A stretch of DNA of 64,000 nucleotides from positions 110,352-174,351 of the forward strand of contig ARYC01000265.1 of NCBI GenBank assembly GCA_000711775.1. Direction: 5' to 3'. Below the pieces are notes generated by a model that saw only the letters and a list, made by a program, of their open reading frames with translations, ran no database searches and was not told where the DNA came from. Each line of letters begins with the position of its first letter. Positions within the stretch are counted from its first letter, which is position 1. This DNA is from Oxytricha trifallax. Its lineage: Eukaryota > Ciliophora > Spirotrichea > Sporadotrichida > Oxytrichidae. Made by a program: the position numbers and the translations under genes. Positions 22,500 through 33,044 of the stretch are shown in pieces.

Positions 22500-25400
22500 C
22501 CAAATCTCTATAGTTAAATACGCATATGTTTCCCAGCAGCGGTGGGACAGGTAAGCGTTTTTCTCCAGAATCTGTCATTCTAGTTAAATTCTACGAGCTC
22601 TATCCCAACAGGCTGACATCTTGATTTGGGAGGAGACTAGGTGATAGCTAGAATGGTTTTTTCCTAGTTTTCTACTTCATGACAGCCACGTCACCGATTT
22701 ACCACGTCAACTCACTCAGATACGTCTACGTCACTACTAAGATTGATGGTTTGATTTTAGTATTAAACAGTGATAAGTTCAAATTTATTTGATATTAATC
22801 ATTAAACAACAACAAATTCGAATATTTTTTTTTAAAAAAAATTATTGGATATACAATATAATTATTTCATTTCTTGTCCTTAAAAATAACTTAGATTCTT
22901 TTTTATCCACTTATTCTTGATTTTAATCATATAATATAATAATATTTTATTTGTATAATAATTCTTGATTTAATTAATCACTTGCGAAATAATCCATGTT
23001 TGTAATATTATTATTCAAATTGTTTGATTAGGGGGGGGTATTGGTTTTTAATTTAGTTAGATATAATTTATGTATATTAAAATTTATTCCTCCTCATTTC
23101 ACATATTAAAATGATATCAATGCTAAATGTAAATAAAAGGATAAAAGAATTCAAAATATATGAAAACAAAATGTTTAAATCAATCCTTAAAAAAATTATA
23201 ACATCATCGCTATATTGAAACTTTTATTGACAATTTAGAAGAAAAAAATATACTTAATTATTATTTAGATAAACAAGGGGGTATTTGTATTTACTTTAAC
23301 TTTATCATTATTAAGTGAAAATTTGAGAAAAAAACTGATAAAATAGAAATTATTGTCTTATCAATTTCCTCAAATTTTGATTAATTATTTTAGTTTTATA
23401 CTTATGATTTCGAATTACTTTCTTCTTATGCACCAAATAACTTTATTTAATTCGTAGTTTGATTATATAAATATATTTTAATAACATTTTTACAATTATT
23501 ATTAATTTTTCCTATGTTATTATACTTTTTATTATTACTTTAATTAATATGCTATTTTTTATTAATGATTAGTTTTAGTATTTGTCATTAGTGCTTTTGC
23601 TGCGAAGATCATGCTTGCTATGCCTTAATCGCTCGCACTTGCTAGCTTTTGAAATCCATCTCCAACATCATCTTCGATGCCAATATTTAATGTGCTTGAT
23701 TTATATATATTAAAGTTGCAAGATTTAATATAGCAATTTTACACTAAGTATATAAAATAATTTTTATTTTAATTTCATATTCATATTTCGAGAAGAAACA
23801 TTGTTGTCCACATTATTTCTCATTTTTTATGATAAATTTATCAAATTTTTAATATTTTAATTATTGCTAAAATACTCAAATTTAAAGATATGTCTTTAGT
23901 TAAATTAATTAACTTCAAATTATTATTTTAATTAATAAAAAAAGCTTTAATATAATATTCTAACGAAGTAAAATTTTATGTAAATTGATTATTTATTTTA
24001 TTAAAATAATTATATATTAATCATCAAAAATAATTATTTTTTTCAAATTTATTATATTTTAGATTAAATTCAATGAAACTATATTAACATTGTTCTGATT
24101 TTAATTTGATTCATTTGATTCAATAATTCTACAGCTCTTATTAATATATTCTTAATATTATAAAACTAAAATCAAATTTACCTTTTTCCCCTCTAAAACA
24201 TGAATAAATTTAAGAATTATTTTATTAGCAATATTATTTTTCTTGATTAATTTATTTTGAAATTGTTTAATGTGAATGAGCATTATTTATTTGTATAAGA
24301 TAAAAATTCAATGAAAATATTCTTGGTATATTTGATTATTGTCTTCGACCTAACTAAAAGTCAATTTATTGGCTTCATTAATGTTTAATTTATCAACTTA
24401 TTCACTCTATTATTATATATTGTCTGTTTAATGTTTAACTACATCTTTGTTAGTGTTTGAATTTATTTAACTATCAAAATTAACAATTTCTTCTTCAATT
24501 TCTATTAAATAAGGGGTATCAGAAGTTTAAATTTAGCTTATTAAAAAAATTAAAATTTAATCTTAATTTTTAATTTTTAATTTATTTACTCTATTGAATA
24601 ATTCATTTATAGTTATTTATGTTGTTAGTTTAATATAAAGATGATTTAATAATAAAAGATAATAATTAGAATAAAACATTATTTTTAATTTGAAAATTAT
24701 TTAATCTAACTATTTAATAAATTTAATGTTTTTACTGAATCAAAGATTATAGAGTGATAAATTATACATTATTCCTCTGCAATATTAACTTAAATTTAAT
24801 AAAATATTTTGATTAAATTTTATGTTACCTTAATAATTTAGATTACTTTGTTGGATTTTCGAATCTATTTGGTTATTAGTGTTCTAATTTACTTCTTAAT
24901 TTGTATTTTATTAAGCATATTGTGATTCAAAAAATAAGTCAAATTATAAATTAAAAAGAACAATAATGCTATTTTTATATTTTTTTTAAATCCAAGATGC
25001 CTTAGAGTTTTGGTTTCTTCCCATTATAAATATAATTTTTTATATTTAATTTATTTATAAATTACTTATAATCTTTAAAACTGATCTAAAGCTATCCATT
25101 TTAATCTTTATTTTTTTAAAAAAAATAAATAAAACCTCAAAAATTACATATTTCTTATGGTTATTATTATTAATTATTTGTATCTTTATTGGCATTTATG
25201 GGTTAGTCCTACTATTAATCTTTTTATAAGTCTTATAAATGCTGCTCTTAATTTTAATAGATTTAAGATTAACCCTCCTATTATTAAAATGGCTAATCTA
25301 AGCAATTTTTGTCATTTTTTAAAACATCATCTGCCTCATTAGCATCTTATAAAATTTTTAATAAAGTGTCTATATATTATTAAGTTATGAAGTTTTCATA

Positions 25401-26652
25401 TGTTATGAGCTAAATAAATTATTTTTTTAAATTTTAACTTTTAAATGATTGAATTTATAAAATCTTGGGTAAAGGTAATTGAATTTTAGTTGAGATCACT
25501 TTGCAGCTATTTCAAAGTTTTGCTTTTATTCTTAAACTTTCCGAATTAACTCAGGGGTCTCGTACTTTCATTAATTTTCAGATTATCACTTTAATAGTTT
25601 TTAATATTGCTCAAAAAATAATTATAATGGAATATTAAAAAATACATATTCGATAAATTTCAGAAGTAGTATTAGAATAAATGAATATAGTAAAGTTATT
25701 TTTTTATTATTTAAATTGTTACTGTATTTAAATAGCAAAAAATATCACAATATAAATTAACATTTAAAATGTACTTTATTTAAATATCTGGTTTAAATTG
25801 TACATAATTGAAACCTACAAATCGATTTAAGTATGATTGATGAAAGTTTAAAGCAGGAAAATTTAATCAATTATATATATATTTAATAAGAATTTTCAAA
25901 AAACTTATGAGTTATTTTTAGAAAATGGTAGTATAATATCATAAGAATTAATAATTAATTTAGCATTTGAGTTAATCTAAATTATAGTTTGACTATATTA
26001 TTTTTAAGGATAAATGAGGATTAATGTGTTGGACTTTAATGCTGATGATTAATCTTCTACTAATTAGTCTATGATTATTAGTCGTATGAGTTTTAAATAT
26101 AAAAAACCTTAAATATTAAATTAATGAAAAAAATATACTTAAATTAATAAATTCATGATCTTGGTGAGCGCTGTTTTAATTTCTGTGAACTTTAGTATCT
26201 TGATTTTACTAATTAATAAATATTTATTTTAAATACATATTAAATATTATAGATTTAAGACTAGAATTAGAGAAGCTATGTAAAATATAAAAAGTTCCCA
26301 AAAAACTCATAAATAAATAACACTATTTTAAACATTAAATTTTAATACCATTTCAAATAAAAATTTGTTTGAGTTTGGAAATATAGTATTTTGGGCTTTT
26401 ATAAAACATGTTATGTTTAAAAAATATTAAATTTTTATATTATTTGAAGTTTTTTTATGTAATATAATTGAGCGTTGTCTTATCTTAGATAAATGAGATA
26501 TTTATATAAAATTCTTGATTAATAATAATATTAAATTAAATGCAGAAGCTATCTTCTTTACTTTCCTGTTCTTCATTAATCATGTCATACTCACTGTTGA
26601 AATTTATCTTGGATGTCGCCACTTTTCTGAGATTAGGGTGTGAAGGTCTCAT
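22500..26652 (-). CDS. Gln/Asn-rich protein, fragmented gene in AT-rich DNA
   Basis: Minus-strand blocks that read as one protein type with Gln encoded mainly by TAA. ATG at 26652 begins MRPSHPNLRKVATSKINF (block 26540-26652). Further blocks: 26000-26095 (SYDQQSQTNQQKINHQHQ), 25480-25600 (INESTRPLSQFGKF), 25140-25345 (very Gln-rich: FQQQEGQSQIYQNQEQHLQD), 24300-24530 (EIEEEIVNFDSQINSN) and 23560-23705 (NIGIEDDVGDGFQKLASASD). The last open stretch, 22500-22745, is less certain. Between blocks the DNA is almost pure A+T, as expected for IESs. No known domain is seen. TGA is the only stop and is rare in such DNA, so open frames arise easily; the call rests on residue composition, not on frame length. 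The 26000-26095 block also has a short plus-strand frame from ATG to TGA, so its strand is uncertain. Confidence 0.5.
22687..22733. repeat. Cluster of four ACGTC motifs
   Basis: ACGTCA at 22688-22693, 22704-22709 and 22728-22733, and ACGTC at 22722-22726, in an island clearly richer in G+C than its surroundings (22530-22740). The island lies upstream of the K+ channel start (22229, minus strand), so a promoter or regulatory role is possible. A minus-strand frame also runs through the whole island, which is the main alternative. Confidence 0.45.
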
Positions 26653-27943
26653 TTTTAATTATTTCAAAATATTCAATCAAACAATAATTAACACCTAGTT
26701 TATTAAAAAACATATTAAATTTAATTTAAATTTTCTAATAAAATTATATATAAATATGCAAATTTAACTTTGGAGATACTCAATAATAATTTTTGAATTA
26801 TCAAATTTAGAGAAATTAAAACTATTAATAATATAACTATTTTTTAACTTAGCTTGGCGATTATATTACTTCAAACATTGGGATATCTTTTTATAATTAA
26901 TTATCATTAAATTAAAAATTATATTATCAAATAATTTATTTAATTTGTAGATAATGTTGTTTATGAAAAACATTTGGTAATGATGCTGGATTTAATTAAG
27001 GTGAGAAAATATAAAACAATTTCTGGATTAATTTCCTAAAATTTGAACTAAATAAATATAATTTATCTTCTAAGAATTATTTCTATTTATTTCTTAAATT
27101 GGCTTTACAGAAGTTATATAATAATTGTTAATTTTTACCTTAATATAATATTTATAATAAATATTAAGATTAAATATAATATTATATAATTAAACTTGAT
27201 TTTTTTTAATTTATAATTATAAATGCAGATTATTTTTAGGTATTTAACGAAGAAAAACAAATATTTTTCTTGATTGATAACTAATTAAATTCATATTCTC
27301 AAAATGATCATAAACAAGATAAATTAATTTAATTTTCATAAGCTTTTATTATAAAATGAGATAAAATCGCTAACATCATGGTTTAAATTGATTGATTAAT
27401 TATAATTTATAGGCGAAATAATAATGTTAAATTGATTTAAAGATAAGTTAATTAGGTAAAACTCGTTCTTTTTATTAAAAATTGAAATTAGCTTAAAATA
27501 TAATATTAAATAAGTTGGATTGTATATATAAATACCATAAAATTGTTTGGCATGTTCTTTCTAACTAAAAATAAGTGTTTTGCTTTACTTCATGAAAATT
27601 ATTTGAAAAATAAGTATTAGTTTTTGAAACTATAACATCCATTCCGGAAGATTCATTTACTTGAAATTTTATATAATGAATATAACTTAATCTTTATATT
27701 ACTTTTTAAGTAATTTAATATATAATTTATAGTTAAGATACAAGTTTGCAATATAATAATTTAACAAATTTGAAGCATTTCAAAATATTAAAAAGATATA
27801 ATTATTTATTTTTATTATTGAATCCCTGATTTTATTTTATTCTATGGATTTTATAATGTGATCAAATTAATGAAATAAAAACATAGAAATATATTCTTAT
27901 ACTACTCTGTAATTTTTTTGTTTCTATATTTACCATAAGTTAT
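26653..27943. other. AT-rich spacer, no gene seen
   Basis: About 1.3 kb of extremely AT-rich sequence between two minus-strand genes. I see no block with coding composition on either strand. It is likely non-genic germline DNA eliminated during macronuclear development. Confidence 0.45.
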
Positions 27944-28432
27944 TCAAACATTTTCTGGGCAAGTATAGTTTTCATAGAGAGATAAATCTGTAGTACAGAT
28001 TCCGCTAACTGTACTCTAATCTACCTCTTCTATATTAAACATTATTAATAATCACAAAAATATATCCAATTTAATAGTCATCGCTTACCATCAGTTTAAT
28101 CCTCTTCTGCCTCATATTTACAAAATTCATCAGAATATCTGCAGTCGTAGTCATTATCACATTATATAAAATATATTATTTTATGTTTGTTAATAATAAA
28201 GAGAGAAGTTGAGGTAAATTTATAAGTATATGAATTAATTCTAATGTTCTTTATATCATAAACACTGTATAATAATTAGAGTAATACATTAAATATCACA
28301 GTATCTGATATCTCTTGTCTTGGGTCCGCAGTAAGGTTCTAAAACCTTTGGAGGTTTCTTTAAGTCATCCTATCTGAATATATTTCCAGATCCTCCTCCT
28401 TCATTGGAAAGAGTATTGATTAAGCTGAGCAT
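27944..28432 (-). CDS. Small Cys-rich protein, function unknown
   Basis: A short gene of three coding pieces: ATG at 28432 (MLSLINTLSNEGGGSGN...), a second piece reading DNDYDCRYSDEFCKYEAEED, and a last piece ending CPENV with TGA at 27944-27946. An IES with pointer TATCACA separates the first two pieces and cuts just inside the codons for Cys-Asp. An intron (GTAAGC...ATAG) separates the second and third. The product is about 110 residues with seven cysteines in the second half (PYCG, RYCD, YDCRY, EFCKY, GICTT, YTCPE), a spacing typical of disulfide-bonded extracellular proteins. No clear signal peptide is present at the chosen start. It matches no family I know. Confidence 0.68.
28155..28300 (-). 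other. IES in Cys-rich gene, pointer TATCACA
   Basis: TATCACA at 28155-28161 and 28294-28300 (TGTGATA in gene sense). Removing 139 bases makes RYCD continue into NDYDCRYSDEF in one frame. The insert is strongly AT-rich and has no splice-site ends. Confidence 0.88.
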
Positions 28433-29158
28433 AGTGACAACTGAGAATCAAACTAAAATATGTTTAAAATAATGGATTTATATAGAAAATTAACCATTTA
28501 CAATAATGGCATTAAAAATGGAAGTCCAAGAAGTTTTTTTCTTTCTTAATTAATCTAAAAATATATATTATTTACATTTATAAGTAATAAATATCTGTTA
28601 AGTTTCTATTAATTCATCAATGCGACTCGATGAATTGCAAATATAAAATTTATTTACAAATAGTCAAATTTTGCCTTTCATTTCAACAAATAAAAGTTTA
28701 CAATTTACTATGAATTTTTAATTCTTATTTTGTAAATTTCTCTTATTTACGAAATTCATTTTGAATGTTACCAAAAAAAGTAGGTGTATTCATATATTTT
28801 TAAAAAAATACTTATTAAAAATTATATCTTTTTGGAAAAAGTTTAAATAATTAAGATTTAATTTTTAATAATTATTTTTATTACAAATAGGTGCAACACT
28901 TTTAAAGATACCAACATTTAGTTAATAATAATAGAAATTATAAGTATTTTAAGATTGAAATGTTTTAAAGAACGGTAAAGTTAAATTAGAAGTTTTTGTT
29001 AATTATTAAATCAATTTTTATACAATATGCTAATTTTAGACCTGATTAGCAGAATATGTAATGCTTTGATACAATATCATATTTTAAAATCATAATAAAA
29101 CCTTTGATTTATTGATAAACTAAAGAAATTCTTTTGTTATTATAACAAATAATTCAAT
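28433..29158. other. AT-rich divergent spacer
   Basis: Spacer between the Cys-rich gene (-) and acyl-CoA oxidase 2 (+). No coding block or repeat is recognised. Confidence 0.45.
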
Positions 29159-31912
29159 ATGCAAAGAATCTTAAATTTGAATTCTCATTTCGAGAGCTAA
29201 GCCCTTTCTTTAACATAAGCAAATTTAACTCAAAATTTACTTGAAGAGTACAGACTCTCAAGTAAAATTTACCCTGAACTCATAAAGAAGTTCATAAATA
29301 AGTATATAAATGATCTAATTATACTATTAATATGTGAATTCTCCAAAAATAAAATATAATATTATTGTTATTAAAGTTTTACTGGAGAGAAATAGACTTA
29401 GAATTACAAAAAAAGTTTGAGAAAATTTATCATGACAAAGAAATGTTTCCTTAATAATAAGATCAGCCAGAGACAGATAGATTTACAAAAATCAATCAAG
29501 GGAACATGAGATGGCTTCATATCTTGGAAGAGGCTAAAAAGATTATGTCAATTGAAGAGATTATGTATAGTCTTAGAAATTATATATTCTGTGAATTATT
29601 TATTTGTTTTGTAATTCCTTTCTTGATAATTTTTAAAATTTTGCTGCATTCAGTGAACCTACTCAAGCTTATGATGTAAGTAACATTTTTATGACATCAC
29701 AGAATTTAAAGATTTATAAGATTTTTAATTGAATTCTTAATTTTCTATTTAGGAATCAATCCAAACAAAGTATATCGCTAACTTCTAGCTATACTTGAAA
29801 ACTATTAACCTGATGGGCACAGAAAAGCACAAGATATTTGCAGATAGATGCACATCAGGATATGATATAGGATGTTTCGCTTTGACTGAACTTGGTCATG
29901 GATCTAATGTCAGAGGTATCATGACAAGGGCAGATTACGATAAAAACACTAAGTAATTTATACTTAATACACCATGTGATGAAGCCATGAAGTTTTGGAT
30001 TGGTGGAGCTTCAAAAACTGCTAATAAACTTTCAATTAAATGTCAGGAAAGGAATTATTAAGTTTAAAGTTTTGAAGTTCATTTAAGTTTATGGCCGTAG
30101 TATTTGCTCAGCTCTTTATTGACAACAAATGTGAAGGCCCACATTGTTTTGTAGTTTAATTAAGAGACAGAGAAACATTTGATCCTGTACAAGGTATAAC
30201 AATTGGAGATTGTGGAAAGAAAGAAGGACTTGATACAATAGATAATGGGTTTTTAATTTTCAAAGATGTCAGAATTCCAAAAGACAATTTACTCAACAAG
30301 CTGTCTGATATAGACTAGAATGATAAATTTTAAGCTAAAATTAAGAGTGCAGATCAAAGATTCGCTCTTTAACTTGGAGCCTTATCTGGAGGTAGAGTGA
30401 TTCTTATTATGGCTAGTTAAACAGGACTCTAGTAAGCTTTGAAGATAGCCATAAGATACTCAATTCTAAGAAAATAATTTGGAAATCCAGGTACTCCAAA
30501 TAAAGAATGCTCATTGATTGATTATAAAACTCATTAAGTTAGACTTTTCCCACTTGTAGCTAGCTCAATCGCTTTTATTCATGTTGGATAGTTAGCTATT
30601 TCTATGTGGGATGCTTGCTAGAAAAATATCTTATAACTCAAGAATCCATTTTTAGCAGAGATCCATGCTATTAGTTCAGTCTTGAAAGCTATGTCTTCTT
30701 GGAGTGCTTATAAAGGAGTTATGGAATGTAGACAAGCTTGTGGAGGTAACGGCATCTCCCACTATTCTAAATTCGGTATCATCATGAACAACATGGATGT
30801 GAATTAGACTTGGGAAGGGGACAACAACGTGCTTCTTTAACAGACTGCAAAATATTTACTAGGTATGTACAATCATGCTCTCACAGGGTAAACTCTACCC
30901 AGTGAAACTTTATACTGGATAAAAGAATATGTGTCCTAGGATGATCGTAGAGTTGAGATTAAGGGCGCACAAGATCTCTATAATCATGATAAAGTCTAGT
31001 AAATCTTCGGGGAGAGGCTCGTGCACTTAATGAAAATGACCAATTAAATTGTTGTTTAGAATAAGAAGGAAATGAGTAACGATGAGTGGTCAGCATGGAA
31101 CAATTCATAGACATTTGCTAAAGATATTAACACTATTTATTTTTCATAATAAGTAAGATATAGAGGAAGTGTTTTAAATTTGTTAAGTGGAAGTTTAAAA
31201 AATATTTATAATCAAAATATGGTCCTAGCATATGGTGATAACTTAATTGTGAGGGAATTCGCCAAATATCTTTAGCTTGAAAAAGGAAAAATAATAATTT
31301 TTGAATTTTACTTTATAAATGATAATTTAATTGAATATAAGAATTGAAGTTAATTATTTTTTAAATTAGGAAAACCTGAAATTAATCAAGACACTTATGA
31401 CACCCTGAATAATTTATTCCTGCTTGATGCTTTGACAAGAATTAAAGAAAAAGCAGGTCAGTTCCATGAAGCTGGCATTTTCTTAGGATCTCAAAACATT
31501 ACTTTCCTGATTGAATCTACAATCTTTTTGTCTCAATTATTAAATATAATATTTCATTTAATTGTTGTATCTTAATGTTATTTTATTGAAAAATCTTAGA
31601 TATTTGCTCAAAGTTGAAGCCTCATATTTTAAGCATCACTGACATATTCCCTCAAGATAATGAAAAATTCACGAACATCTTTAATGAAACATTTGTTTAT
31701 ATAATTTTTATAATATTTTATAGTTAGCACCAGTAAAACATAAATGCATTTTATTAATTAATTTTAGTTTTATCTTAGGACCTGATGATGGCGATTTGTA
31801 CAAATCAATCAAAAATAAGCTTTTCTCAGAGCCACATGCTTTTGACAAACCTGCTAATTGGAAAGAGCTGCTCTAAAACAGAAATTCTAAGTTCCATAAA
31901 GGATTAAACTGA
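29159..31912 (+). CDS. Acyl-CoA oxidase, paralogue 2
   Basis: Second peroxisomal acyl-CoA oxidase, same strand as paralogue 1 and 13 kb away. ATG at 29159 gives [11 protein letters not shown], in which residues 3-11 (R-I-x5-H-F) resemble a PTS2 peroxisome-targeting nonapeptide. The core shows [71 protein letters not shown] and [16 protein letters not shown], then [14 protein letters not shown]. The C-terminal part includes [20 protein letters not shown] and ends KGLN with TGA at 31910-31912, without an SKL-type signal. An intron at 29676-29752 splits AYD from ESIQ; paralogue 1 has no intron there. An IES with a TA pointer at 30025-30091 lies at the position where paralogue 1 has its AAAT IES. 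Further interruptions lie near 29305-29375, 31290-31370 and 31510-31780. Confidence 0.92.
30025..30091 (+). other. IES in acyl-CoA oxidase 2, pointer TA
   Basis: Sixty-five bases between TA at 30025-30026 and TA at 30090-30091 interrupt [16 protein letters not shown]. Only excision at this TA pair both keeps frame and matches the paralogue. The ends are not GT-AG, so an intron is unlikely. A two-base pointer gives little positional certainty by itself; the protein match fixes it. Confidence 0.75.
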
Positions 31913-32289
31913 ATTAGTTTAAACTTTTATTGACAAAATTTATTGATACTATTCAAGAAACTATAAGTAAGAGCAGTTGATATCAAAACTATCAAAATTA
32001 TCAAAATTAAATCATAAAAATTATAAATTACACTTTTTATTTGATTTAAGTTGAAGTTGTAAGGAATTAAATACTGGGGCTTATAATAGCAAGATAAAAT
32101 TAATCAAATATTTTAACACTTTGAATATCAACTCTTATATAACTTCTTCCTAAGTATAAATTACATTTTATTAAAGATATGTCTAATAAAAATAATTAGG
32201 CAATAATTGGCAGAAATAGCTATAAAATAAGAGATTCAAGATTTCATCTTAATCATATAAATTTACTTTTACTAATTGTCAATTAGATC
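31913..32289. other. AT-rich spacer
   Basis: Spacer between two plus-strand genes. It includes a short tandem ATCAAAACT/ATCAAAATT repeat near 31981-32008. No gene is seen. Confidence 0.45.
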
Positions 32290-32962
32290 ATGGAGCATTC
32301 GAATAATAAAGTCACAAGCGATATTGAAAATGGCGCTTGCGACTAAGCCACAGAATATTACCTTCCAAAGCCACTTATCATGTTATTATTTTAATATGGT
32401 TTTTATGACTAAATAATTTACACTTTAATAATAATATCACCTAAATAATATATTAATTGTTTATGTTGATTGGGACTTTTATGAAGGATTATGAGTTAAC
32501 TAAGATGATGCAAGGATGCACCTATCTAAACAGTTGTACTCAATCGCTCTTTAAGATACTATATCTTAAAAGCTTATCAGAAGAGTTGCTTACTTCAAGA
32601 GCAATAAATCATTAACTACTTTATAATATAGAGTAATGGGCCATTAAAATATTTTAAAAGTTTTATGAGTCATCAATTTTGAATAAATCCCATCAGTACT
32701 ATTCAAAACTTGGGATCTCAACTATTAACTTAAAATCTCAGCTCCATGAAATTAAATAGCCAAAACACTCATTCTATGTAAGAAACTAGAAAAGAGAGGG
32801 CTTTTTCATTAGGAGACGATGAGATTAGCATGACTACTGACTGGGTCAAGAAATACGCACATTTACGAACTAGACAGGCTTTGTCAATTACAAGCACCTA
32901 TAAACTCAACCCTCATGAATAGGATATGACTAAGAACTTCATCTGTCAATCAATTTATAGAT
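32290..32962 (+). CDS. Unknown protein, possibly N-terminal part of the RCC1/SAM gene
   Basis: ATG at 32290 opens MEHSNNKVTSDIENGACDQA. After an AT-rich interruption (about 32400-32470), coding resumes with LSKQLYSIALQDTISQKLIR, then NLGSQLLTQNLSSMKLNSQN and a charged segment SLGDDEISMTTDWVKKYAHL ending near 32960. Frames change between blocks, so at least two IESs or introns are present; no pointer pair that fits could be settled. The last block stays open until a TGA overlapping the ATG of the next feature, so it may join that gene by a splice I could not place. No domain is recognisable. Confidence 0.5.
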
Positions 32963-33044
32963 AGTAATTTGATCACATAAAAGCATTAATTCTTTTTGAA
33001 ATAAAAAAAAATTAAAATCTTTTGTTTTTATAATAATTAAATCA

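Noticed and set aside
24300..25345. Plus-strand frames in the 24-25 kb AT-rich stretch, including a 61-residue one at 25157
   Set aside because: The minus strand there reads as Gln-rich protein; the plus frames are its complements.
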